From NCBI GenBank assembly GCA_947246685.1, contig CAMXSN010000008.1:1-58987 (forward strand): a DNA stretch of 58,987 bases, given 5' to 3'. Of the stretch, positions 17,667 to 25,730 are shown piece after piece. The translations under genes were made by a program, and so were the position numbers. How positions within the stretch are numbered: position 1 is the stretch's first letter; the number at the start of each line of letters is the position of its first letter. Below the pieces are notes generated by a model that was not told the origin of the DNA, did no database searches, and saw only the letters and a program-made list of their open reading frames with translations. The stretch comes from an uncultured Clostridia bacterium. Lineage in GTDB: Bacteria; Bacillota; Clostridia; Christensenellales; UBA3700.

Positions 17667-18710
17667 ATGAATAAAAGAAATCTTATTTTCAGTATTAGCA
17701 CAACTATTTTATTATTTATTATTGCTTTATTGCTTGGAATTTTTACTTTCAAAAATGGATTTAATATAAGTGAAATGAAAGCAAGTAATTTATTTTCTTT
17801 CTTAGGTGGGATGCTTGGAACTCTTGTATCTATTGCTGGATCTTTTGTTGTTTTGTTGATAACAATAAAAAAGAATAACGAACATCAAGTAAAGTTAATA
17901 AACGAACAAAACTCGATTCAAGTAGAAAATAATTTGCAACAACGATACAATAAAGAAAGAGAAAACTTTAATAATGCTTATAATTCAATTGAGCAGTTAT
18001 TAATTACCTCTAAAACATATATGGTAGACGAATCATCTACAACATATATTAACGTAATAGATAGATTGAATCTAGTTTACACTGAATACAGAAAATGTAT
18101 AAACTCTGTTTTGATAACAACAAATGTATATACCCTACAAGAAAAATGTGTTGGCTGCACTTTGTGTGACATTAAAAGCTATGGTGAGCTATCAAGAGTA
18201 TTAAAGGATATTCAGTCTATAATAAAAGAAATTGAACATAGTACGTCCGAAATAAATCTAAAACAAAATATTTTATTTGACATTGCATTTAAGAATAAAC
18301 AGCTAGTAGATAATAAAGAACTATTAGTACGCAAAATAAGTGGCTATAAAAAAGAACAAAAAGAGTATCCAAAAACTTCTAAAGATTTTATAGACCTAGA
18401 AAAAGAAGTGTCCAATATGAATCAACAACTTATTAATACTGATAATAATATCTGCGCTAATCTTAGAAGTATGAAAGATGAAAATAAAAATTTATTTATC
18501 CTAATTAATAATTTGGAAACAATGAAATTAAACTTTTTTAACAAAATAAAAGAATATTTTGAAATAGTCAAATTTCATATAAGTGAACAAGTACAATTTG
18601 TAAAAAATAATGGCAGAACTTCATCTACAAAGTGTAGGAAATATGAATTAGAAACATCTAACTCCATAATAAAAAAGCCGAATCAAAATAATAAAAAATC
18701 TTTATTTTGA
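17667..18710 (+). CDS. Two-TM coiled-coil protein, possible abortive-infection type
   Basis: 347 residues from the ATG at 17667, chosen for the GGAGG six bases upstream. Two N-terminal membrane helices (about residues 7-25 and 40-65, with FLGGMLGTLVSIAGSFVVLL between) are followed by a long, Lys/Glu/Asn-rich coiled-coil region and a CVGCTLC cysteine cluster mid-protein. The twin-helix plus GG-containing loop resembles putative phage abortive-infection (PutAbiC-like) membrane proteins, but this is only pattern similarity. It is the sole plus-strand gene of the island, convergent with the R-M pair and enclosed with it by the 83-nt repeat, so it may be part of that system. Confidence 0.6.
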   Translation: MNKRNLIFSISTTILLFIIALLLGIFTFKNGFNISEMKASNLFSFLGGMLGTLVSIAGSFVVLLITIKKNNEHQVKLINEQNSIQVENNLQQRYNKERENFNNAYNSIEQLLITSKTYMVDESSTTYINVIDRLNLVYTEYRKCINSVLITTNVYTLQEKCVGCTLCDIKSYGELSRVLKDIQSIIKEIEHSTSEINLKQNILFDIAFKNKQLVDNKELLVRKISGYKKEQKEYPKTSKDFIDLEKEVSNMNQQLINTDNNICANLRSMKDENKNLFILINNLETMKLNFFNKIKEYFEIVKFHISEQVQFVKNNGRTSSTKCRKYELETSNSIIKKPNQNNKKSLF

Positions 18711-18810
18711 CGCTACTAAATACTTAAGCACATGCAATTAGAGCATTACGCACACAGCATGGTGCTTCTATGTAATAATCATAATTCTTCATGATTTGCA
18801 TTAGATATCT

Positions 18811-19776
18811 CTATATTAAATCAGAAAACCCAATAGATTTCATAGTTTCATTTATGTATTTAAAGTCTATTTTGCCATCTATAGTAGGAACATAAATCTC
18901 CATTTCAGAAAGCCTTTCATCATTTATTTTGCGTCCATAATTAAATCTAAAAATATGTTTTTCTATCAATACTTTGAAAAATAAACCTTCAAAACTATTT
19001 AACTCTTTTTCTTTAAATTTCAAAACTATTACATCAGTTGTTGTAACAATTGGATATTCATGATAGAAACAAACCCCAACAGACCCATTTTTAGCCAAAG
19101 TTAAACAATATGGCGGATAAATTGTTGTCTCCATTCCAACTAATGATATCTTTTTCTTAACTCCATTATTAAATCGGCCAGAGGAAACAAATCCTATATT
19201 GCCAATATCACACTTTTTAGCTTCTTCTTCCGAGATATGACCTCCACGTAAAACATCAAAAAGACCTAATAGCTTTTTCTTTTGCCTTTCAACACAATGT
19301 GGCATTCCAATGGAATTATTTTTTGTTTTAGCACTAATACTATAATCCTTTCTTACATATTCAGGCAACTCACATATTTCCGGAAGCAAAATGTCGCCCA
19401 AAGTTGAATTTGCTTCTCTTCCAAAAGCAGAATATCTAAATTGATTTTTCCGAATCGCCAATGCATAATAAATACGCTCGTTAAGTGTCATTTTCGAATC
19501 AATGGGCGTCAATATTGCGACATTTTGACCATTATAATATTTAGAGAATTGAACATTAGCTGTCAACCTTCCCTCACCGCCTAATGGAACAGAAATAGTT
19601 AGCGGATCATTAGGTATAATTCCTACTTGCTCATTACAAATCAAATCTATTCCATGATTTTTAGATGTGCGAGAAACAAAAATTATTGGCTCTTCTTTTC
19701 TTTCAATAGTTTTATTTTTATCAAGCTTCGTTCCATATGTTATATTAAATATTTTACTAAGCTTCTTCATCTTCAT
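18811..19776 (-). CDS. R-M specificity subunit (HsdS/BcgIB-like)
   Basis: DNA-recognition subunit of the adjacent nuclease-methylase. 321 residues arranged as two half-repeats, each a target-recognition domain followed by a helical spacer: the first ends near GDILLPEICELPEYVRK, the second carries GRFNNGVKKK...YCLTLAKNGSVGVCFYHEYPIVTTTDV and ends in SEMEIYVPTIDGKIDF. Length matches BcgI-type B subunits (about 340) rather than type I HsdS (about 400+). It overlaps the methylase gene by 20 bases; ATG at 19770 has better spacing from GAGG and is an alternative start. Confidence 0.85.
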   Translation of the reverse strand: MKMKKLSKIFNITYGTKLDKNKTIERKEEPIIFVSRTSKNHGIDLICNEQVGIIPNDPLTISVPLGGEGRLTANVQFSKYYNGQNVAILTPIDSKMTLNERIYYALAIRKNQFRYSAFGREANSTLGDILLPEICELPEYVRKDYSISAKTKNNSIGMPHCVERQKKKLLGLFDVLRGGHISEEEAKKCDIGNIGFVSSGRFNNGVKKKISLVGMETTIYPPYCLTLAKNGSVGVCFYHEYPIVTTTDVIVLKFKEKELNSFEGLFFKVLIEKHIFRFNYGRKINDERLSEMEIYVPTIDGKIDFKYINETMKSIGFSDLI

Positions 19777-21619
19777 TATCCTCGCTATTAGTTAATTTCG
19801 TGTCATATAAAGCTTTATACACAAAATATTCCTCAACTGCCTTTTGAAAATCAGATTCAGTTATCTCATCATAATTAGGTTGCAAGTATGCTTCGGAACA
19901 CCATTCATCATTATACTTGATACTCCGTTTTATACTAAATCCTGGAATTTCACTAAAATCTCTAAATGCATTGACCCATTTAGTTTTAATCTCTTCCCAT
20001 TTTTTATTACGATCTATACGCCCAGAATTTCTTGAAACAATGAAACCATCATCTCTACAATAAGCAAACCAAGACTTAACATTGCAATCATGAGGCCTAT
20101 GTGCTCTAAAAATTACTATACATGTTACAGTGCCTACTGGGTAAAATAATGTTGTAGGCATACTCATCACGCCAAGCAATGTATGTTCCTCTAATATTTT
20201 CTTTCTCTTTAATGTTTCTTTTGTCTGCACAGAACAAACACAATTTATAGGAATAATTGCTATCCCTAATCCACCTGGTTCAAGAAGATTAAGCATATTA
20301 TAAACAAAATCTAACTCACTTCCACCATCATCAGTCTGACTATAAGGAGGATTCATAAATGCAACTGTAGGTCTGTGTACATTTTTTATTTTTTCAATTA
20401 TGTTAGCATCAAAACAACTACAATTATACAGATTAGATTTTCCATCACCTCTGATTATCATATTAGCAGCAGCCAGAGTAAACATCTTTGATTCACTCTC
20501 AACACCAATTAACTGATTACGCCTAATGTTTTTTTGAATAGATGGATCATCTGTTTTCTTAAGCATAAAATTCATAGCACTTATTAAAAAACCTCCTGTA
20601 CCACAACAAGGATCAACAACTCTATCTGAAATTGATAGATTTGCTAATTCGCAAAATAAATTCGTTATGTGATTTGGAGTTAACACTATGCCTAAGCCTT
20701 TTTTGTTACCATCTGTATAAGATAAAAATTCTTTATAGAATTCGCCTATATAATCAAATGAATGTTCTATATTTATATACGGCCAAATTTCCTCTTTTAC
20801 TTTATTTATTATGAACAAAAAATCTGTATCGGTACGATTATTATTATTTAGTTTATTAATGCTCAACAAACTTCGAAAATTAGTCATCATTATACTTACT
20901 TTATCTTTAGGCATACCTTCTATTGAATCTAATTTATTCTCGATAGAGGTCAACAATAAATTTAATAAAGATTTCGGCGTTGTTTGAGTTTTATAACTAT
21001 TTAAAAAACTTTCCTCTGATAATGCAAGAAGTATAGCACTAATTATTATAGGCTTAAGTTCATCTGTGATTTTAATCTTTTCACGCAAAACTTTATGAAT
21101 TACTTTCGTATTCTTTTTGATGTTTTTTATATCATACTCTTTCTTCTCATTTGTAGCACGAATTATTTTTAAATATTCCTCTTTTGAACATAACCTATTT
21201 AAATTTAAACTAACTGGACTAAATGCACCTTTTATCCACATATAATTACTAATTGTTAAAGTATCAATACTTTCCCCACTTATACCTATGGATATCACAT
21301 GATACTCTTTAGATAAGTACTTTCCATATAATAATGCACCATCCACAGCATATTCAGCATATTTATTCTTATTGATACTTTCGTGAAACCTCGTTGAAGC
21401 CTTGCATTCGATGACCATTAATATATCAGTATTTTGAAATTGTATTATATATTCTGGTTTTCCACAGCCAGAGCCACTTTTGCTTGCCTTTTTTAGACAG
21501 TCTTTAATTATTGGATTATCGCTAATTTGTTCCTCTATTACTATATTTTTTTCATCATAGTAACCTAACCTTTTTAACATATCCCTTGTTAAAATCTCAG
21601 TTTTCCTCTCGTTAGCCAT
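19757..21619 (-). CDS. Type IIB/IIG-like nuclease-N6-adenine methyltransferase fusion
   Basis: Single protein (620 residues) that should both cut and methylate DNA. N-terminal PD-(D/E)xK nuclease-like motif: PEYII (55-59) and IECKAS (70-75). A helical linker leads to the gamma-type N6 methyltransferase with GIVLTPNHI, motif I DPCCGTGGF (336-344) and motif IV NPPYS (423-427). With a separate specificity subunit, no HsdR and no helicase, the architecture and sizes match BcgI A/B, a type IIB enzyme that cuts on both sides of its site. Transcribed first of the pair; AGGA precedes its ATG. Low GC and flanking repeats indicate transfer. Confidence 0.85.
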   Translation of the reverse strand: MANERKTEILTRDMLKRLGYYDEKNIVIEEQISDNPIIKDCLKKASKSGSGCGKPEYIIQFQNTDILMVIECKASTRFHESINKNKYAEYAVDGALLYGKYLSKEYHVISIGISGESIDTLTISNYMWIKGAFSPVSLNLNRLCSKEEYLKIIRATNEKKEYDIKNIKKNTKVIHKVLREKIKITDELKPIIISAILLALSEESFLNSYKTQTTPKSLLNLLLTSIENKLDSIEGMPKDKVSIMMTNFRSLLSINKLNNNNRTDTDFLFIINKVKEEIWPYINIEHSFDYIGEFYKEFLSYTDGNKKGLGIVLTPNHITNLFCELANLSISDRVVDPCCGTGGFLISAMNFMLKKTDDPSIQKNIRRNQLIGVESESKMFTLAAANMIIRGDGKSNLYNCSCFDANIIEKIKNVHRPTVAFMNPPYSQTDDGGSELDFVYNMLNLLEPGGLGIAIIPINCVCSVQTKETLKRKKILEEHTLLGVMSMPTTLFYPVGTVTCIVIFRAHRPHDCNVKSWFAYCRDDGFIVSRNSGRIDRNKKWEEIKTKWVNAFRDFSEIPGFSIKRSIKYNDEWCSEAYLQPNYDEITESDFQKAVEEYFVYKALYDTKLTNSEDNEDEEA

Positions 21620-21807
21620 TATCTAATCCTCAGCAAGTTTATTAAATATATATTAAGTTAGTTAATATATTTAATCTTATCATTTTTATTGGATATTGTC
21701 TATTAATAATCAAAAATAATTCTTATTTACTTTTTCATATTTACACACAGTACATTTACTTTTACTATAGATACCAGGTTAGAATCCATAACTCTGTTTT
21801 GATTAGG

Positions 21808-21890
21808 GAGTTCAAGTCCCGACTTCGGCTATACGAATGGGGTTCAAGTCCCGACTTCTGGTATGCCTTAAAAAAATCCTTTTTGTTCAT
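21808..21890 (+). repeat. 83-nt direct repeat, copy 2
   Basis: Near-identical to 17225-17307 (same two T-arm fragments and AAAAAAATCCTTTTTGTTCAT tail). Together they delimit 17225-21890. The rest of the 21620-22097 gap holds the next repeat (21970-22035), a tRNA 3'-end fragment and a terminator, and no gene. Confidence 0.85.
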
Positions 21891-21969
21891 TGAACACATT
21901 TTATAAAGGCCTACTAAACGTAGGTCTTTAGTTTTTAGGTGCGAAGTGCGTGATAGCCGAATTTGTGAC

Positions 21970-22035
21970 GCTCGCACAAGACGCATATGCTTGGTCGCTA
22001 CACCAATGCTTTGCTCATTACAAGTCCCGCCTTCG
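21970..22035 (+). repeat. 59-nt direct repeat, copy 1, joined to a tRNA 3'-end fragment
   Basis: Starts GCTCGCACAAGACGCATATG and runs to ACAAGTCCC (22028) with one mismatch to 24868-24926. Here it continues GCCTTCGGTACCCCTGAA, matching the tRNA-Leu 3' end and its downstream bases (12131-12158) apart from a couple of changes; this is the best candidate right-hand attachment sequence of the island. Confidence 0.8.
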
Positions 22036-22073
22036 GTACCCCTGAACACACGCAAAAGAAGAGTACTCCAAAT

Positions 22074-22099
22074 AAAAGCGGGCGTTTGCCTGCTTTTTT
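22074..22099. terminator. Bidirectional terminator at the queF end
   Basis: AAAAGCGGGC (22074-22083) pairs with GCCTGCTTTT (22088-22097), T-runs on both strands; it overlaps the queF stop codon. Confidence 0.75.
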
Positions 22100-22589
22100 A
22101 TCTATTGTCGATTTTTTCCGGATATATATCGTGATGCGAAAGTCTGTCCCAAGCTACCTGTTCCCACTTAGTCCCCTTTTTGCCGTAGTTGCAATAAGGA
22201 TCTATTGAAATTCCGCCGCGGGGCAGAAACTTGCCCCATACTTCTATATATGCGGGATCCATCAAATCAATAAGGTCATTCATAATTATATTCACGCAGT
22301 CTTCGTGGAAATCTCCGCGGTTTCTGAACCCGAAAAGATACAGCTTTAAAGACTTGCTTTCAACCATTTTTTCGCGCGGCACGTACGAAATGTAGATCGC
22401 GGCAAAATCGGGCTGCCCCGTAATGGGGCAAAGGCTTGTGAATTCGGGACAGTTAAACTTTACGAAATAGTCCCTTCCGGGGTGTTTATTTGTAAACGTT
22501 TCCAAAACGGATGGATTGTAAGTCTGCGGATATTCAGTGTTGCTGCTCCCGAGTAGGGTAATACTTTCGTTCTGTTTTTCTCTTGACAT
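22098..22589 (-). CDS. queF: NADPH-dependent preQ0 reductase QueF
   Basis: Reduces 7-cyano-7-deazaguanine (preQ0) to preQ1, the base later inserted into tRNA. The type-I QueF motifs are present: [14 protein letters not shown] with the nucleophilic Cys (about residue 54) and [21 protein letters not shown] (QueF signature E(S/L)K(S/A)hK...FRNH-like). 163 residues is normal for the unimodular form. AAGGAG precedes the ATG. Last gene of the que operon. Confidence 0.95.
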   Translation of the reverse strand: MSREKQNESITLLGSSNTEYPQTYNPSVLETFTNKHPGRDYFVKFNCPEFTSLCPITGQPDFAAIYISYVPREKMVESKSLKLYLFGFRNRGDFHEDCVNIIMNDLIDLMDPAYIEVWGKFLPRGGISIDPYCNYGKKGTKWEQVAWDRLSHHDIYPEKIDNR

Positions 22590-22590
22590 A

Positions 22591-23277
22591 TTATTCTCCT
22601 TTTATTGCAGGATCTTCTATTCCGTTGGCTTCAAATGCGGCGGCGCGGTCACGGCAAGTAGCGCATACGCCGCAAGGTTTTCCGCCGCCCGAATAACAGC
22701 TCCAAGTAAATTTATATGGAACGCCGAGTTCGAGCCCCTTTTTTACAACTTTCGATTTGTTTATATTTACAAAGGGCGCAAGAATTTTAAGCTGCCCACC
22801 GCTGCCCGTATAAATAGCTTCGCCCATAGCTGAATTAAACTTTTCGCTGCAATCGGGATAGGCGTTGCCCGCCGCGTCGTCGCTGTGCGCGCCGTAAAAT
22901 ATCACTTCGCATCCGTGCGATAGCGCCACGCTTGCCGCCGCCGAAAGAAACAGCCCGTTCCTAAAAGGAACATAGGTTGAAACGGGTTTGCCGCCCGATA
23001 CGGAAAGCTGTTCGGCATAGCTTTGCAGAGGTATGTCATTGGACGACTCCGCCAAGAGCGAACAGTCCGAATCTTCGAATATGACTGAAAGATCGAGCCT
23101 CTTTAAAACAACGCCGTAAAAATCAGCAACTTTTTGCGCGGCGTCAAGTTCTTTACTGTGAGTCTGACCGTAATAAACGGAAAGGGCGGAAACTTCCGCC
23201 GCGCCGTATTTCTGAACCGCCAACCCGAGGCAAGTTGCGCTGTCCACGCCTCCGCTTAATAAAACGAGTGCTTTCAT
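22591..23277 (-). CDS. queC: 7-cyano-7-deazaguanine synthase QueC
   Basis: Converts 7-carboxy-7-deazaguanine to preQ0 with ATP and ammonia. N-terminal PP-loop [10 protein letters not shown] (residues 6-15) and the C-terminal zinc site [18 protein letters not shown] (about 194-211) are intact; length 228 is typical. Its ATG overlaps the TGA that would close the ancestral folE frame (ATGA), showing that folE was once translated directly before it. Immediately followed by queF. Confidence 0.95.
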   Translation of the reverse strand: MKALVLLSGGVDSATCLGLAVQKYGAAEVSALSVYYGQTHSKELDAAQKVADFYGVVLKRLDLSVIFEDSDCSLLAESSNDIPLQSYAEQLSVSGGKPVSTYVPFRNGLFLSAAASVALSHGCEVIFYGAHSDDAAGNAYPDCSEKFNSAMGEAIYTGSGGQLKILAPFVNINKSKVVKKGLELGVPYKFTWSCYSGGGKPCGVCATCRDRAAAFEANGIEDPAIKGE

Positions 23278-23501
23278 ATCCTGTCCCCCAAAAAATTTTG
23301 CCTTAAAAAGTCATTTTTGAACGCGCCGATGTAATTTTAGTAAACGTTTTTGATTCCACTAGAGACGTACGCCACATCGATTTTCTTATAATACATAAGC
23401 GCTACGCGGGTAGGCGTTTCGCCTAGACCTTCCCTATAGGAATCTTCGCCTAAGGCAACCAATAATCCGCGGATATTATTTTCTATTTCTTTAATATCCA
23501 T
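23274..23501 (-). pseudogene. folE: folE (GTP cyclohydrolase I) remnant with internal deletion
   Basis: The frame from ATG 23501 (AGGA upstream) encodes a FolE N-terminus, IRGLLVALGEDSYREGLGETP then TRVALMY, and then jumps to YVSSGIKN, which fits the late FolE segment CVSSRGIKD. A TAA follows at 23337, but the same frame continues NYIGAFKNDFLRQNFLGD, a normal FolE C-terminus, ending in a TGA that overlaps the queC start. The catalytic core with the zinc-binding Cys and His residues is gone. So about two thirds of the gene has been lost in frame, plus one nonsense change. FolE makes the QueD substrate, so another folE must exist elsewhere if the pathway works. Confidence 0.8.
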
Positions 23502-23509
23502 ACTTTTTC

Positions 23510-24175
23510 CTATACCCCGCGCATATCGGGTTTCCAAATTATTTTATGTAACTGCAATTGCAAACGTACGCCGTTAAGTTTACGCTCTTTCATAAACTCA
23601 GCTATTTCTTCGGGCTTGATTTTTCCAAACACGGGACTAAAATAAACGCGGCACACTTCCGTAAGCCCGTACTCGTTTATAATCTCGTCCGCGCGCGCCA
23701 AATCGCGCATATCTCCAATCACAAACTTGACCGCATCCCGTAACGTAAGGCAAGAAAAGTTTTCAATTAACATATATTTCTCCATCCCGCTTGAAGGAAG
23801 TTTATAATCAGCTGTAACGGCGGGACGGGGCGAAAGGGAAACGATATCTTTCAACGGCACGCTTCCATTGGTTTCTATTTCAACTTCTGCGCCCGACGCT
23901 CCCAGCAGCACTATAAGCCGCGCTATATCCGCCTGCAATAGCGGTTCGCCACCCGTCAGAGTAACGTTTTTTACGCCCGTAGATTTAACATATTCAACAA
24001 GCTCTTCAGCAGAAGCAAACCTGTATTTTGCATCGGCGGTATTTGCCCAGCGCGTATCGCAGTAGCTGCAATTAAGATTGCAGCTACAAAACCTCAGAAA
24101 TACAGCAAGCTCGCCCGCGCGCGGACCTTCGCCGTTTATGCTTACAAACTTTTCAGCAACTTTAAAACATGACAT
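23510..24175 (-). CDS. queE: 7-carboxy-7-deazaguanine synthase QueE
   Basis: Radical SAM enzyme turning 6-carboxytetrahydropterin into 7-carboxy-7-deazaguanine. Pattern: FVSINGEGPRAGELAVFLRFC, then the cluster motif CNLNCSYCDTRW (CxxxCxxC with Cys at about 33, 37, 40 including the unusual spacing), VTLTGGEPL and the C-terminal LQLHK. I set the start at 24175 (MSCFKVAEKF); the longer frame upstream is queD read in another frame. The start sits one base after the queD stop, so translation is coupled. Confidence 0.93.
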   Translation of the reverse strand: MSCFKVAEKFVSINGEGPRAGELAVFLRFCSCNLNCSYCDTRWANTADAKYRFASAEELVEYVKSTGVKNVTLTGGEPLLQADIARLIVLLGASGAEVEIETNGSVPLKDIVSLSPRPAVTADYKLPSSGMEKYMLIENFSCLTLRDAVKFVIGDMRDLARADEIINEYGLTEVCRVYFSPVFGKIKPEEIAEFMKERKLNGVRLQLQLHKIIWKPDMRGV

Positions 24176-24176
24176 A

Positions 24177-24596
24177 TCACTCACCGTACACAGCGCAGTT
24201 TTCAGGCGACTCGTAAACAGCCACACTGAAAACGGGCAAGCCCTTATTGCAAAGGTCGGCGTATATGTGCGCGGCAAAGTTTTCGGCAGTAGGTCTAAAA
24301 TTCGTTTCAACCAATGAAAACCCTTCTTCTTTAAGCGCGGCAATGGTCGCAGGTTTTAGTGTGTTTTTTTCGTAAATAAGCGTATGATCAAAGCCTTCTG
24401 CAAGCTCTCTTATTGCCTGCTTAAAATCGCCGAAGTCCAGAAGCATACCTCGTTTTTCACCGCTTCCCTGCAATTTACTATCGCCTATCTTTATTTCCAC
24501 AACCCAGTGATGACCGTGGATATTTGCGCACTTGCCATTGTATCCGTGTAGAAAGTGTGCGCTGTCAAAACTAGCCGAAGTTTTTAAGTAATACAT
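24177..24596 (-). CDS. queD: 6-carboxy-5,6,7,8-tetrahydropterin synthase QueD
   Basis: Zinc enzyme making carboxytetrahydropterin from dihydroneopterin triphosphate, first committed step to queuosine. Zinc histidines are seen in SFDSAHFLHGYNGKCANIHGHHW (His16, His30 and His32 region) and the catalytic DHTLIYE motif; C-terminal ETNFRPTAENFAAHI binds the pterin. 139 residues is standard. GGGAG precedes the ATG. It heads the queD-queE-(folE)-queC-queF operon behind a riboswitch-like leader. Confidence 0.95.
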   Translation of the reverse strand: MYYLKTSASFDSAHFLHGYNGKCANIHGHHWVVEIKIGDSKLQGSGEKRGMLLDFGDFKQAIRELAEGFDHTLIYEKNTLKPATIAALKEEGFSLVETNFRPTAENFAAHIYADLCNKGLPVFSVAVYESPENCAVYGE

Positions 24597-24610
24597 ATCT
24601 CTCCCTTTGC

Positions 24611-24639
24611 AAAAAAATACAGTCGCGACAAAACGACTG
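24611..24639 (-). terminator. Attenuator terminator in the que leader
   Basis: On minus, CAGTCG (24634-24639) pairs with CGACTG (24620-24625), followed by TATTTTTTT; it lies between the aptamer-like segment and queD, where a transcription-controlling riboswitch needs it. Confidence 0.7.
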
Positions 24640-24667
24640 CACCTAAAAAGACTATTCCACTTCAGAT

Positions 24668-24711
24668 GCCCTGGTTTTGTTTAACGACAGGATGGCGCAA
24701 ACGAACTGTCC
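24668..24711 (-). promoter_or_regulatory. preQ1-I-like riboswitch aptamer
   Basis: On minus: a GACAG/CTGTC stem with a TTCGTTTGCGCCAT loop, then the A-rich tail GTTAAACAAAACCAGGG. The tail closely follows the known preQ1-I form whose tail is UUAACAAAACAAGGG, and the loop can form the H-type pseudoknot (GCC with GGC). Location right after the predicted transcription start and before a terminator and que genes supports it. The loop is longer than usual. Confidence 0.6.
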
Positions 24712-24725
24712 GTTTAATTTGCTAT

Positions 24726-24755
24726 ATAATACCACGGACGCAACTCGTATGTCAA
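24726..24755 (-). promoter_or_regulatory. Promoter of the que operon
   Basis: On minus: perfect TTGACA (24750-24755), 18 bases, TATTAT (24726-24731). Start of transcription would fall near 24719, just ahead of the aptamer. Confidence 0.75.
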
Positions 24756-24867
24756 CTCAACCGCAAGATTTATACGCTGCGTATTTTCAAAATTTCGCCA
24801 GAAAGCGCATAGACAGCGATCAAATTGCATACGATTGCTTAGAATATCACAAAACATATTTTTTCAA

Positions 24868-24926
24868 GCTCGCACAAGACGCATATGCTTGCTCGCTACA
24901 CCAATGCTTTGCTCATTACAAGTCCC
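24868..24926 (+). repeat. 59-nt direct repeat, copy 2
   Basis: Same 59 bases as 21970-22028 with one change, again ending in ACAAGTCCC then AACTTCG, i.e. a decayed T-arm. The two copies bracket the que operon. No gene is visible in the remaining 24756-25058 sequence. Confidence 0.8.
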
Positions 24927-25058
24927 AACTTCGTTATTGGTATAAACATTGTAACCTCTGCGAAAACTTAAATAGTTTGCCGATACGGCACAAGGCTTAT
25001 TTCATTTTTTTACTTTGCCCCGTGTGTCTGAAACATATAAAATTTTATTTATGTAATT

Positions 25059-25718
25059 TTAAGAACGCATCAACGATATAAACGATATAGAGATAAGCAA
25101 TATCCAAATACCCAAAGAACTTACCGCGCATAATAAAAACATATCTCCATCCATGCCGCCGTCAAACGTCATGATAAGCGTATATTGTAAAGACAACACC
25201 GAAACCAGTGCGTCCACTAAGTTGACGGTGCGCAGTATTTTTAAGCTCAAGTTGCGATCCTTTCTGGTTTTAACAATATTTCTTGACGCTAATGTGATTT
25301 TATAAGTAGTATACGCCGCAATCGAAATTGCCGTAATCGTCGAATAGTTGACTGCCTTTGCTTGCAATACCATTAACGAAATAGGCACGATTAAAATAAA
25401 ATCGATTGCAAACATATATAAACTTTCTGCAAAAAATAATTTTTTACGTTTTATTTTTAATTGTTGTTCAGTTAATTTGTTTTTGTGAAATATCTTTTCG
25501 GAAAATATCACGCAAGCTCTGACGACCAACAGTAAAACGTAATATACGGCTATACTTATATTCCAAACCGAATGAAAGACCGCGCCTAGAAAGATATTAT
25601 ACAAAGTAAATGCAATCGTAACAAAAAAAGAAAGAGCCGAAGAAATAAAAGCGCGATATACGGCGTCGTTTTTTATTCGATCTAAAATTCTGATTTCAAC
25701 CCTTTCTTTTTCTCTCAT
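25059..25718 (-). CDS. Six-helix membrane protein, unknown
   Basis: 219 residues with about six membrane helices and a charged N-terminus and central KIKRKK loop (positive-inside). I recognise no family. It starts 12 bases after the stop of the upstream two-helix protein, with AGG seven bases before ATG, so the two form an operon. That operon is divergent from a TetR regulator sharing its promoter region, suggesting control by that regulator. Confidence 0.7.
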   Translation of the reverse strand: MREKERVEIRILDRIKNDAVYRAFISSALSFFVTIAFTLYNIFLGAVFHSVWNISIAVYYVLLLVVRACVIFSEKIFHKNKLTEQQLKIKRKKLFFAESLYMFAIDFILIVPISLMVLQAKAVNYSTITAISIAAYTTYKITLASRNIVKTRKDRNLSLKILRTVNLVDALVSVLSLQYTLIMTFDGGMDGDMFLLCAVSSLGIWILLISISFISLMRS

Positions 25719-25730
25719 TTACGTTACCTA

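Noticed and set aside
18811-21619. Classical type I R-M or BREX system
   Set aside because: No HsdR helicase-nuclease, no PglZ or BrxL genes; the nuclease motif is inside the methylase protein, which fits type IIB/IIG instead.
17158-22097. CRISPR array
   Set aside because: The direct repeats are few, not regularly spaced, and there are no spacers or cas genes.
24677-25081. Plus-strand ORF of 134 codons beside the que operon
   Set aside because: It runs through the antisense of the riboswitch leader and the 59-nt repeat; no ribosome-binding site and no protein-like pattern.
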